This document shows, one piece after another, positions 1 to 11,158 of a stretch of DNA of 64,000 bases (its first letter is position 1; each line of letters starts with the position of its first letter). The DNA is from Cyrtodaria siliqua. Taxonomy: Eukaryota > Mollusca > Bivalvia > Adapedonta > Hiatellidae. The stretch spans positions 1-64,000 of the forward strand of contig JAWPHD010010262.1 of the NCBI GenBank assembly GCA_037043455.1, given 5' to 3'. The notes below the pieces were generated by a model. That model was not told the DNA's origin. It did no database searches and saw only the letters and a program-made list of their open reading frames with translations. A program made the position numbers and the translations under genes.

Positions 1-59
1 TACCACAGGGACTTGACTGTCCAACTGAAATGTCACTGAAATGTAAGTGGGATTTGGTT

Positions 60-61
<2 letters not shown>

Positions 62-106
<45 letters not shown>
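62..106. repeat. (AT)n microsatellite
   Basis: Uninterrupted AT dinucleotide run of about 45 bp. A second, shorter AT run lies at 391-412. Confidence 0.95.
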
Positions 107-109
<3 letters not shown>

Positions 110-610
110 TATTAATATAAAAAATGCCTAGAAAGTCAGAAAGCAAGTACTCAATTGCTTGGCAGAAGGCAAAGCAACGCAATATAAACGTTATGTCCAT
201 ACCTGACGAAAATTGTATCTAAAAAAAGTGCTTCACAAACTTCTTGGCCAAGTCCACATAGTGTAATTGTCTAAACTGCCGTTTGTAAAAAAACAACGGT
301 TTAATATTGAAAAAAAAGAAAGAAAAGTTTTTAGAGGATTTTGTTTTCACGGAAATAATGGAAAAAGAAATTGCACTGCACCCCATGTGAATATATATAT
401 ATATATATATATTTATAGAGGGAGAGAATTTGAACTCACTACGGCAATTATATATATATAAATGTGAAAATTTATTTCGGCTTAAATGTAGCAAAGCTCA
501 CACTGTTTAGGTGAGCCAAGTTTTATTTTGACTGGCCTTACAGTGTCCTTCATTGGTAATTTAAATATATGTTACCGTCTCAAACCGGTAAGAACCGTCT
601 CAAACAGGTA
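107..610. other. AT-rich stretch, no gene recognised
   Basis: Only short open frames and AT runs (391-412, 449-461) are seen. Short phrases such as the doubled 'accgtctcaaac' (570-615) occur just before the dispersed repeat begins. I see no coding signal. Confidence 0.6.
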
Positions 611-611
611 A

Positions 612-1719
612 GATAGAACAAGAGGTCAATGACCTTGAAGCTCTACTGATTGATTTTGATTTCAGGAAGTAGTCGCTACAAACTTGTTTTTTGAAAATTA
701 ATTTTTAGCCGTGGCGGCCATCTTGTGAAGTTTCATGAAAATCCATCGAGTAGTTTCAGAGGAGTAGTCGCTACAAGTTTTCATTATGTAACTCTATGTA
801 AACAAAGATGGCTGCTGACAGCCATGTTTAACATTGAATCAAAATAATGTTCGACTCGGATAACCATCATGTCATGCTGATCATTTTAGAAAAATTCCCA
901 TATCAATATCACTTATAGTTTTCAAGAAGTAGTCGCTACAAACTTGTATTTTGAAAATCTATTTTTAGCCATGGCGGCCATCTTTATTTTCCGGCCGACC
1001 TGAAATTTTGCTAGGATCAATAAGACATCAAGAGCAACATTCCTGTGAAGTGTCATGAAAATCCGTCAAGTAGTTTCAGAGGAGTAGTCGCTGCAAGTTT
1101 TCATTATATAACTCTATGTAAACAAAGATGGCCACTGGCAGCCATGTTTAACGTCGAATCAAAATAATGTTCGACTCGGATAACCATCATTTCATGCTGT
1201 TCATTTTAGAAAAAGTCCCATATCAATATCACTTATAGTTTTCAAGAAGTAGTCGCTACAAACTTATTTTTTAAAAATCTATTTTTAGCTGTGGCGGCCA
1301 TCTTAAATTTCTGGCCGATCTGAAATTTTGCTAGGATCAATTAGACATTTAGAGCAACATTCCTGTAAAGTTTCATGAAAATCCGCCAAGTACTTTCAGA
1401 GGAGTAGTCGCTACAAGTTTTTACTATATAACTCTATGTAAACAAAGATGGCCACTGGCAGCCATGTTTAACGTCGAATCAAAATAATGTTCGACTCGGA
1501 TAACCATCATTTCATGCTGTTCATTTTAGAAAAAGTCCCATATCAATATCACTTATAGTTTTCAAGAAGTAGTCGCTACAAACTTATTTTATAAAAATCT
1601 ATTTTTAGCTGTGGCGGCCATCTTAAATTTCTGGCCGATCTGAAATTTTGCTAGGATCAATTAGACATTTAGAGCAACATTCCTGTAAAGTTTCATGAAA
1701 ATCCGCCAAGTACTTTCAG
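612..1719 (+). repeat. Dispersed tandem-unit repeat, family A, left part
   Basis: Starts with CAAGAGGTCAATGACC and AGCTCTACTGAT, then repeats a unit of roughly 310-340 bp about three times. Landmarks in each unit are GTAGTCGCTACAA, TGGCGGCCATCTT, ATAACTCTATGTAAACAAAG and CCATGTTTAACGTCG. The unit at 1241-1719 is nearly identical to the one before it. The array stops abruptly at 1719-1720 against MULE-1 terminal sequence and resumes at 6720. The same family recurs at 8628-9536, 11159-12444, 28672-28885 and 29460-29995. It contains no coding sequence. Confidence 0.85.
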
Positions 1720-2672
1720 GGGTGTGACTAAAACGCAGACGCTTTCTGCAGACAAGTTAAACATATAGGGAAAACGCAGACAATATGATTATAGAGTGTT
1801 ATTGGAAAACGCAGACAACAAAGACAAATAGGCAATAGGTTAGATAAGTTATATACAGTAACAAATGTTAGTCTTGATTTTTTTATACATTTTATATGTT
1901 GTCTTCTGATGGATGATGTTTTATTTATAATTTGATAAATTGATTTAAAAAGTAGTTGATTTTTTAAACATTTTTTTTTAATTTTTCTGACTTTGAAGTT
2001 GATAATGCATCACAGTTTGTTTAGTGTAATTTACGTTCATGCTGAGGTGTTAAGTGGCCATTGTAATAATTGTAAATAAAAGTTAATTTATCAACATCTT
2101 GAATTCAAATTGTTATACAATTAATATGTTAATTTAAACTTGTTTATAATATTACTTAAATGAAATTAAATAAGTTACTGTAGATTTATGTAACCTTATT
2201 TTATGAACTGATAATGATTAGTATTTTTTTATTTAGTTTTTTCAGATCATTTGTTAAAATTATTAAATACTTTTAAAACATGAAAATAAAAGAAAACACT
2301 GACTTAAATGTATAAAATAAGGTTTATAATTTTCATCTTATAAATTGCCTCCGTTTCAGTAACGTTTAAAGCCTGGTAATAAATCGCCAACCTATGTAAA
2401 GAGAAGCAATCAACAACAAAGTATTTTTTATAAATTTAATTGATATTTTATCAAGATCATAACAGGAAAATTTCACAAAGTAATTTTTATAAATTTAATT
2501 GATATTTTATCAAGATCATAACAGGAAAATTTCATAATCAAATACGCAAGTATATAACTAATATATTTTATAAATAACATCACAGATAATGAATAAAATA
2601 TACACATATCAGAACATTTCATTATACAATATGAGTTCATTACATTACTGATGAGTAACACATGTGAACAGT
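1720..2672 (-). mobile_element. 3' flank and putative terminal region of MULE-1
   Basis: Non-coding DNA between the transposase stop codon and the junction with the dispersed repeat. The outermost bases read GGTGTGACTA (1721-1730). Three copies of AAAACGCAGAC follow at 1730, 1771 and 1806, the spacing expected of subterminal transposase-binding repeats. A 59-bp direct duplication lies at 2424-2476 and 2483-2535. The same GGTGTGACTA decamer occurs at 15320-15329 inside the other MULE. A matching inverted terminus was not found on the far side, so the exact end is an inference. Confidence 0.5.
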
Positions 2673-5600
2673 CTAACATAGGCCACATGTAAAATCTTTG
2701 TCTGCTGTTGCTATGTCAGCTGGCGCATTGATACAGAATATATGAAACCATTCTTCACATTTACTGCATTGAACCATATTGTCCAGACATTCTGGTAAGT
2801 TACAAAGACAGAAATGTTCAATATTAATTTCTGTACTGTGCCTCTGTCTTCTCATACTTATGGTTTTATTTGTTAACGGAAACTCAGAAATTTCTTTTTT
2901 CTCGAAACAATTTAAAAGATGTGATCTTAACTTTGTCGAGTCAACAATCAAATCAAAACACAGTTTTTTTCTTAAGCAATATGATGTCGCGAAAGCAATA
3001 GCAAACAGTCCACAGTCTACTGAGTTATTTTGTTTCATTACGGATGGTACTTGAATTGTTATAGACTTTTTGTCTTTGCCATATATTAATGATAATTGGA
3101 TTTTGAGACCATTTGTAATAATACGCTCACTTGGTCTTTCATTACCTAAACTGTCTAATAGATATATTTTGTTATCATGAAAAATACTGACAACCCAGTG
3201 ATCATTGTGAGTATGGTGTATCTGACAAGAAGGTGAAACTGTACTTTCCATTGGAAGTTTTGTTTTCCACCTATTTTCAGTATCGTCAAACTTTGGAACT
3301 TGTTCAGTTAACTGTAGACCACCAATTGAATTCCCAACTTTTTCCCTTAACATTATGTTAACTGCTTCCATGTGATTTGAATTAAGTTTTTTATTGTTAA
3401 TTAGATCATCACGGTCTTTGAATGTAAGTCTTAAATCCATGTTCCATATCTCAATGACCTCATGTTTTGTCTCGTATGAATTATCTTCACGTTGCAATTC
3501 TAAATCAATGAAATTTTCATCTTCTAAAATTGTTGAACAATTTCCTAATTTAGCAAATTTCTTATTTTCACGGTCATCAAAAGTTAATTTTCTCTTTTTC
3601 TCTGTACTTACAGGAGTTTTTTGAGCATCAGAGTTTTGCTTCAAAATTGATCGGGGTGTTGAATTATTAAAAAGTAAAGTTTTCTTAGCCTTTTGATTGG
3701 TTTTTGAATTGATACCGGTATTGTTAATGGTTGGTGTATCAAACTCTTCACTTTGTACTGTTTTAATTGCAGAATCTGGAGCTGGTAATATAGTAGTGTC
3801 GCCATCATTATCTCCTTTTCTACCCTTTTTAGTTCCACATTTTTTCATGTGCTTCGGGCGACAGTTCTTGCGCAATTGAGACAAGTTAAACACCTTTTTC
3901 TTATCTTCTGGAATAGACATGCCTATAGCCAGCATAGCAGAGATTATGTGATAGCATCTTGTATTTGCGAGACATGAACACGTTTCTTTCGGGAATAATG
4001 TGACTGAATATTTTTTGTCTTTTGCTGACTTGACCATAAACGCTCCCATTTCAGGCACAAGGATAATGCCATTATCAGAAATAGTTTTAATTGCTAATGA
4101 ACGTTGTGAAGATGAACTCTTGGAATTTGATTTTTCAGTGCTTTCACCCTTACAGTTTTCATTACTTGATACCCCACTATTTATAATTTTGTTTTCATTG
4201 AAATTTTCTTTGTTTTCATCAATTAACACGGCAATGTCACCTTTAACCAACTGTATCATTTTGTCTGGATGACATACATTTTTGGGTAACACAATTGTGT
4301 CTGGATCACGTGCTGCAAACCGAAAATTGTCTGACAATGTCAATTCACTTTCACCGCAAAATGCACGTATCAATTCAGAGAGGTCATTTCCTTGCAAATA
4401 ATAGAAATATAACACTATTTCATCTATTTCTTTCTCTTCGTGTTCAAGTAGTCTTTTTAATTTTGCGTTCATGCTTTCAACTGCATTATTTGTGATGCCT
4501 GAGTACGGATTATACAGATCTTTACTTTCCAATATCCAACGACCAGAATGATTAACAATTGTATCATACAGATTGTCTTCAAAATAAGAAACAAAAGCTT
4601 CGCTCCATATCAGTTTCATTTCATTGTATCTTTCATCAAACAGTTCACGCGTTTTACAGTGCAGTAGTTCCCGAACATTCATGTCATACACTTTCCTGTC
4701 ATCATTACCCCCTCCATGTTTGCCTACCCAGAATTTGACATCACTGAAAATATGATTCCAGCAAATAAGTAATTGACAATTATCTAAGCGTTCTTTGAAT
4801 GCATTCATAATGCCAGTCTCTCTGTCACTGACCACACATATTTCTTTTTCATTAAGCTTGGGAATTTTCATTTTCAGTACGTCAATGAACTGCTCATGGC
4901 ACCGTTGAAATTTCCTTTCATGTAGCATAAATGCGATAGGTATAGTGGGTTTTTCTTTAAACATTGGGTGTTGACAAACTAAAACTGACACATAGAAATC
5001 ACCAAGATTAAATGTTGTGTCATAATAAAATGCCACGTTGATGTCCTTTAATTGTAGCAGCCTGTTAATTTCGTCAAATGTGTCTTCATTTCCAACAATA
5101 ACTTCAAGATCTGGTGTAGTTTTAATGCTCAATATGTAATTGTCAAGCTGATCAACTAACAGGTGTAATGCATATAATGAGTCATGTGATATTTTGGCAT
5201 TTTTGCGCAGTTTTAACTGTGCATTTCTTACTTGTTTAGGATTTCGGGGAACACCTACTCCTTTTAACTTAGTTTGTGGGGAACATTCTGATATCATTTT
5301 ATCATGTAATATTTTAGGTTCCTCATCTTTACACCGTGAATTCATTTCATTTAAAAGCGATGGTTTTGCGCGTTTGTGCTGCCTTACATTCCGTTTTCTG
5401 TTTCCATGTGGCAATGCTTTGTATGCCTCATTATCACCAAAATACACTAAAACCGTTCGTCCATTATAGTCGTTTTCTACAAAACGAAATGCATGCTTCT
5501 GAAACTTATCACTTACCACACCTTGATTGCTTATTTTAAAAAATGACCTTTCAAATAATTTCCCCTCAACTTGATACTGTCTTTTCCCCATATTCCTCCA

Positions 5601-6271
5601 GGTGTATCCATCTGCGCGCCAATCATCGCGCTTATGTGTATCTCCAGAGTCGTCACAGAGATACACAGATCCTGCAGCTGGCCTATATGGAGGTTCATAT
5701 GTTACACTATCTGGTAAATTCTGTTGTATGATGTCAGCTGCCTCGTGATATGTTAGAATTCTGTCTGTTTTAGAAAATATTGGAGTATCGCCACCACCTA
5801 CAAGAACATCGCTATCGGTACTTAGATAATAGTGTGTATCACATTCCATCAAATAAACTGTAGGTGTTGTTGTCCGATACACTTCTGGAACTGGAGGAGG
5901 TTGTCTGGCTACTTCGCTGAATAGCCGTGGGCCAGAAACTGTGACTGGTTCCTGCAATGATGGGGTTGTAGGTACAGTTGATTTCTCCGATGTCTGAGAA
6001 GTTACCGGTATCGCCTGGACTGCAGACTCAATACTGGAAGTCAATGTCTCTGGAACTGGAGGAGGTTGTCTGGCTTCTTCGCTGAATAGCCGTGGGCCAG
6101 AAACTGTGACTGGTTCCTGTAATGATGGGGTTGTAGGTACAGTTGATTTCTCCGATGTCTGAGAAGTTACCGGTATCGCTTGGACTGCAGACTCAATACT
6201 GGAAGTCAATGTCTCTGTGCCTTCATAACTGAGATGTAGACCGTCTTTACTCAGAAGCTGTCTGTTAGCAC
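2673..6271 (-). CDS. MULE transposase with SWIM, Ulp1-type protease and PHD finger (main exon)
   Basis: Main exon of a Mutator-like transposase gene. Residues are counted from the TTG at 6207-6209, which is only where an ORF scan starts; the true frame enters from a splice acceptor at 6272/6271. Upstream of that codon lies an SGNH Asp-His block (SKDGLHLSYEG). Then come two 55-aa Pro/Ser/Thr-rich repeats (1-110), a CG-1/WRKY-like segment (about 195-260, DGYTWRNMGKR), and a MULE DDE core with D397 (YYDTTF), D462 (SDRETG), C483xxH486 and E578 (NNAVESMN). A SWIM finger follows (C744, C746, C752, H754), then a Ulp1/C48-like protease (H1004-W, D1019, Q1060, D-C1066-G), and a complete C4HC3 PHD finger (C1134 to C1178) ending at the stop. 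The core should bind and cut DNA in the nucleus; the protease may act on SUMO-like conjugates. No internal stop or frameshift was seen, so the exon looks recent. The 5' end of the gene is missing. Confidence 0.9.
5884..6213 (-). repeat. 165-bp tandem duplication inside the transposase exon
   Basis: Two head-to-tail copies (starting at 5884 and 6049) of a 165-bp unit encode two nearly identical 55-residue Pro/Ser/Thr-rich segments (TSSIESAVQAIPVTS...). The unit is a multiple of three, so the frame is kept. Few differences separate the copies, which points to recent origin. It likely forms a flexible linker between the SGNH and DNA-binding parts. Confidence 0.9.
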
Positions 6272-6575
6272 CTTAAAAATACAACAAATTTAACATTTAA
6301 GAAATAATAATTTGAATTTGATTTATCGTAAAATAATTCACGGGTGGGTATTAGCACCTTAAAAATACAACAAATTAAACATTTAGGAATAATAATTTGA
6401 ATTTGATGTATCGTAAAATAATTCACGGGCGGAGTTCAGATGCGTAAGGATGCTTATGTTGAACAAAGTACAAACTTGATAATTTTTCGGTAATTTGACA
6501 CAGAACAGACGATATATAAAATATCATTATTATATTATTATTATATTCATTTTCTTTCATATTATACAAACTTAC
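6272..6575 (-). other. Predicted 304-nt GT-AG intron with duplicated acceptor
   Basis: Donor TTTG/GTAAG at 6576/6575 and acceptor TTTTTAAG/GT at 6272/6271. The upstream exon leaves one base and the downstream exon supplies two, forming a Gly codon, so the frame joins as TLFG-ANRQLLSKDGLHLS. An 86-bp tandem duplication (6265-6350 and 6351-6436) copies the acceptor; the distal copy would lead to a TGA within a few codons. Confidence 0.75.
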
Positions 6576-6719
6576 CAAATAAAGTGTGGAACTCTGGCTG
6601 CTCTATGACTCTCACCCATGCTACCTCTATAGACAGTTTGTGCAGCTGTGTGTTCACTGCACCCGCATCGTGATTCCATCGCTGAATGTAGTCCACACTC
6701 ATACGCCGTCCATCAAACA
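6576..6719 (-). CDS. SGNH-hydrolase exon of the MULE gene, 5' truncated
   Basis: Forty-eight codons of open frame on the minus strand, beginning LFDGRRMSVDYIQRWN and ending VIEQPEFHTLFG at a GTAAG donor. Spliced to the next exon it runs into SKDGLHLSYEG, the Asp-x-x-His block that closes SGNH/GDSL hydrolase folds; the alpha-helical 'N..L..L' segment before it is also typical. The exon stops exactly where the dispersed repeat begins at 6720, with no splice acceptor there, and the frame meets a TGA in the repeat. The GDS and GxND blocks of the fold are therefore absent. An in-frame ATG lies at 6700-6702; from it, 1241 residues could still be encoded. Confidence 0.7.
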
Positions 6720-7392
6720 GGCCATGTTTAACGTCGAATCAAAACGATTTTTGACAAGGACCAACATCATGTCATGCTGATCATTTTAGAAAAAAGTCCC
6801 ATATCAATATGACATAGTTTTTAAGAAGTAGTCACTACAACTTGTATTTTGATAAAATATTTTTAGCCGTGGCGGCCATCTTGAATTTCCGGCCGACCTG
6901 AAATTTTGCTAGGATCAATTAGACATCAAGAGCAATATTCCTGTGAAGTTACATGAAAATCCGTCAAGTAGTTTCAGAGGAGTAGTCGCTACAAGTTTTC
7001 ATTATATAACTCTATGTAAACAAAGATGGCCGCTGGCAGCCATGTTTAGCGTCGAATCAAAACGATTTTCGACAAGGACCAACATCATGTCATGCTGATC
7101 ATTTTAGAAAAAGTCCCATATCAATATGACTTATAGTTTTCAAGAAGTAGTCGCTACAAACTTGTTTTTTAAAAACCTATTTTTAGATTTGGCAGCCATC
7201 TTGATTTCACATCAACATGAATTTTTGCTAGGATCAACTAGACTTCGTGCGTAACATTTCTGTAAAGTTTCATGAAAATCCATTCAGTAGTTTCAAAGGA
7301 GTAGTCGCTACAAAAAAAAGTTTACGGACAGACGGACGACGGACACCGCACCACTGCATAAGCTCTGCTGATCTCTGATCAGTCGAGCTAAA
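6720..7392 (+). repeat. Dispersed repeat family A, right part with 3' terminus
   Basis: Resumes the family A unit at CCATGTTTAACGTCG and ends with the family's terminal block: GGACAGACGGACGACGGACA, CATAAGCTCTGCTGATC, then GATCAGTCGAGCTAAAA. About 65 bp of unit sequence expected between 1719 and 6720 is missing, so the MULE junction is not a clean insertion. Confidence 0.85.
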
Positions 7393-7997
7393 AACTAGTT
7401 TTTCAAATTCATTTTCACTAGCCGTAACGTGCCTACGAACACTTCATCGTCTGACGTTATAATCGCTTCTTCAAAGAATTATATACCGGTAATTCATAAG
7501 TTTCAACTGCACCTGCATTGTTTTCATCTGAGCTTGCCATTTTCTTTCTTATGAACATGACATATTAGCAAGAATTTGACCGATCGATTATCAGTCAAGT
7601 GACACATCAGGTGACAAAATCTGTTTGCCGACTTCGAATGCTTCTTTCCCTGTCCGATCTTTTTATATTTCTTTCAGTACAATAAATAAAACAATGAAGT
7701 TATATAATAATTGTATTCAAAGTATTATAGTTTGATTGTCTTTTGGTTTTGTCTGATTTCAAAATGCCAGTTTGGATGAATATATTATATTCAGTAACAA
7801 CAAAACATTTCGATATTTCACGATAAGGGTAACACTACATATAGCCGCTTCACTTTTATGGAAGCGCATATAAATATTATGCAATGATATTTTTAACACT
7901 AGTATAATTGTTTAATGAACAATTTTATCATAATTTATATATTTATTTTAAAGTTGTGGTTATCCTAGAACGAAGTTTGTACAGCTCAGTAAGTGTG
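7393..7997. other. Unique DNA with a possible small exon
   Basis: AT-rich unique sequence. On the minus strand an ATG at 7538-7540 opens MASSDENNAGAVETYELP followed by a possible donor (CCG/GTATAT). The acidic, serine-rich start would fit a first coding exon, perhaps of the truncated MULE gene, but nothing else supports it. Confidence 0.3.
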
Positions 7998-8108
7998 CCA
8001 GGTTCCCCGCCAGGACTCAAACCTGGATCTCTTTTCTCGAAAGAAAAGCATGCTTCCTTCGAAAGAAAAGCATGCTTCCTTACACTACAGAGATGTTCCC
8101 AACAGCAC
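7998..8108 (-). repeat. Degenerate tRNA-like sequence with duplicated anticodon arm
   Basis: The minus strand holds a perfect 5-bp T-stem and 7-nt loop (CCAGG TTTGAGT CCTGG) and a possible anticodon stem CTTTTC/GAAAAG, preceded by a 22-24 bp direct duplication (AAGCATGCTTTTCTTTCGA). The acceptor arms do not pair. Read as a tRNA pseudogene or SINE head, not a functional tRNA. Confidence 0.45.
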
Positions 8109-8627
8109 AGAGCGTACAAAGAATTAATCAGCCAACTTAAATTTAAATATATTTTACTTCAAATAATGTATATTTACATAATCCATTTTGGGCACTGATC
8201 TTAACTCTTAAAGCATGTCTTTTGAATCTGAAAGATGAAGCTGCATGTTATGCTTATACATTAATTCCAACACTTCATTAAAAATAAACCAAGTGAAAAC
8301 AAGCAAATTCAGCGAAGTACAAGTCCCCTATATGTGTAACCACCTATCTTAAAACAAAGGACACTACTCAATCCTGCCAAATTTCATAAGACAGCCCTCA
8401 AGGGAACGTAAACTTATTGAGAGTTTTTTTTTATTTAAATTAATAGCAACCTTGAACTTTGACCAACCGACATGAATAACAATCCATTGCTTCCTTTCAA
8501 TGAGTTGCACATTTTGATGAAGTTTTGTTAAACTCCATTAAGGCTGTTGTGACTGCCGCCTTGCAAAATGCATCTGGCAAAGAGAAGGAAGGCTTGGATT
8601 ATGTTTTATATCTCTAAAAACGGACAA
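8109..8627. other. No gene recognised
   Basis: AT-rich sequence without a convincing open frame, splice pair or recognised repeat. Confidence 0.6.
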
Positions 8628-9536
8628 CAAGAGGTCAATGACCCTGAAGCTCTACTGATAGGATTTGATAGCTAGATTAGCATTCATGTGAAGTTTTATG
8701 AAAATCTGTCAAGAAGTTTAACAGGAGTAGTCGCTACAAGTTTTTACTATATAACTCTACGTAAACAAAGATGGTCGCTGGCTGCCATGCTTAATGTTCA
8801 TTCAACATAATTTTCAACAAGGCATGCCGTCTAGTTTCAGAGTAGTCGCTACAAGTTTTTATTATATTGCTCTATGTAAACAAAGATGGCTGCTGGCGGC
8901 CATGTTTGATGTCGAATCAAAATAATTTTCGACAAGGATCAACATCATGTCATGCTGATCATTTTAGAAAAAGTCCTATATCAATATCACTTACATGTTT
9001 CAAAAAGTGATCGCTACAAACTTTTTTTAATCTATTTGTATTCGTGGTGGCCATCTTTAACTTCCAGCCGACCTAAACTGTTGCTAGGATTAACTAGACA
9101 TCAACAGCAACATTCTGTGAAGGTTCATGAAAATCCGTCCAGTAGTTTCAGAGGAGTAGTCGCTACAAGTTTTTACTATATAACTCTATCTAAACAAAGA
9201 TGGCCGCTGGGTGCCATGTCAACAAGGACCAACATCATGTCATGTTGATGATTTTAGAAAAAGGCTCATATCAATATCACTTATGGTTTTCAAGAAGTAA
9301 TCGCTACAAACTTGTTTTTTAAAAATCTATCCAGCTTTGGCGGCCATCCTGGATTTTACATCAATGTGAATTTTTGCTAGTATGAACTAGTCATCATGGG
9401 CTACATTCCTGTACAGTTTCATGAAAATCTATCCAGTAGTTTCACAGGAGTAGTCGCTACAAAACAAGTTTACAGACGGATGGACGGACACTGCACCACG
9501 GTAAAGCTATGCTGATCTTTGATCAGTAGAGCTAAT
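8628..9536 (+). repeat. Dispersed repeat family A, complete copy
   Basis: Opens with CAACAAGAGGTCAATGACC and GCTCTACTGAT, carries about two and a half diverged units with GTAGTCGCTACAA landmarks, and closes with GGACGGACACTGCACC and GATCAGTAGAGCTAA. Confidence 0.85.
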
Positions 9537-10424
9537 CAAAGTGCTGAAAGCACTGATGGACTAGGGGCTTTCTGTTGAGTGTACATGGTGTAAGTGCATT
9601 TATGAACATAAGTTCTGTGTTCTGTGTCGAATATGGCTCTGTGTTGACAAAACTGGCGGAAAGCGTCTTCTTGAGTTCGAAGGGATCATATTGTAATTGT
9701 TAAATTCCGACGCTGGCACCAGATAGAAATATCGGCCGTATGAGTATCCTTTTAGGAAGAATACATCTAATTTTATTATTGTTCACATATTTTTTTATTG
9801 TGGTATGTATATTCCATCATTTACTAATTCGGAGCAACATTATTCGCGATCGTTTCTGTACAAAATCGGATTCGAAAGAAATCTTCTCCACTCGATTAAT
9901 AGTGATCGCGGGTCATGAAATCAACGTGTGATCAGTCTGAAATGCCGCTTCTACAGCGTAGTAATACAATTCATAAATTCTGCAATTATAACATTTTGAC
10001 GAAGACTTTCTTTAAGATTGTCTCCATTAGGTCTCCATTAGGTGACGGATGTTCCATTTTCCCGCTGTATATTCTGTTTCTACGACGACTCTCGCTGTTC
10101 ACCCGCAGTTCACCTGATGTTTCTCTTTTTTCCTTTGGATTGCACTGTTTCTGGGACATTGCTGATATGTCATGTTATTGTCTGTTGCTGTGAAACAGCC
10201 TCCCCATAGTACTCTGTTACTCATTCAAGCTACTATGCCACTACTAGGCTACTGGCCATTGCATACTTAGAAGCGCCATACGAATAACCAACAAATTTCT
10301 GTCAAAAGACAGCAGTGAGCTACGAACTACTCATGAAGCAAATTTGAGGGCTGAGAAGGTGGATTTTTGTCGAAATGGTGATGAATGATAAGCAATGAGT
10401 TAATGAAACATGAAATGGAGAGAC
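9537..10424. other. No gene recognised
   Basis: Mixed-composition unique DNA with only short open frames. A small direct duplication (GTCTCCATTAG twice) lies near 10020-10042. Nothing matches a family I know. Confidence 0.55.
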
Positions 10425-10860
10425 CAGCATCTGGCGGGTAGGCTGTGAGCTAGTAGCAGAAACCCTTACCACCCCACCCCCCACCCCGCCAGGGGGAATT
10501 TTGTAGGTTATGATTTTCTGAAAGAACATACAGTAAGTTTCAAAATGAGACATGTGTGCCATCTGAGCGTTGGGGCTTTAGTGAGTTTTGGGGGGAAACA
10601 CTTCGTTTTTAGACGAAAATCGCCGAAATCTGGAATTAATTTTTAGAAAAACGTTTCCCCCCAAAACTCACTAAAGCCCCAATGCTCAGATGGCACACAT
10701 GTCTCATTTTGAAGCTTAATGTATGTTCTTTCAGATAATCATACCCTACAAAATTCCCCCTGGGGGGGGGAGGGGTGTCTACAGCCAGCTCAAGAACTAC
10801 GGGGTTTGAACCCACGACCTTCCGCTTGTGGGCCCAGCACTCTACCACTGGGAAATAGAG
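10425..10860. mobile_element. Tail-to-tail pair of tRNA-headed SINE copies forming a palindrome
   Basis: Arms of about 110 bp (10490-10599 and 10653-10762) are inverted copies of each other, sharing AGGGGGAATTTTGTAGG and GGGGCTTTAGTGAGTTTTGG, around a 53-bp spacer. Outside the right arm, the minus strand has a tRNA-like head with an A-box-like CAGTGGTAGAGTGC and a B-box GGGTTCAAACCC (about 10860-10795). The left copy has lost a clear head. A hairpin of this size would be stable. Confidence 0.7.
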
Positions 10861-10883
10861 TTACATGTTTTCTGATATTATTA

Positions 10884-11158
10884 AAACAAGAGGCCAAAGA
10901 GGTCCTGTGAATGCTCCACTGGCTTAAATGGCTCTCATATCAAGGGTTGTCATCACAAAATTCCCATCAGTACTACTTTAAAACATTGCAAAAACAAGAG
11001 GGCCTGAGTATGGCCCTAAGGGGTAAAAACTGTCAAGGGGCCGTAACTCCATCAAAAATCAACGAGCCGGAAAAAAAAAACGCAATAGGCACAACTAGAA
11101 ATCATACCAATGCTTCCTGCTTAGTTTCGTCAAATCCAACAAGATGTGAAAAAACAAC
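10884..11158 (+). repeat. Fragments of dispersed repeat family C
   Basis: Two successive partial starts (AACAAGAGGCC at about 10885 and AACAAGAGGGCCTGAG at about 10993) with the phrase CCGTAACTCCATCAAAAATC, resembling the arrays at 19561-20160 and 49921-50830. Confidence 0.55.

Noticed and set aside
6207..6209. TTG as the start of the large transposase
   Set aside because: The frame is open upstream to a splice acceptor and joins an SGNH exon. TTG is not a likely start in an animal gene.
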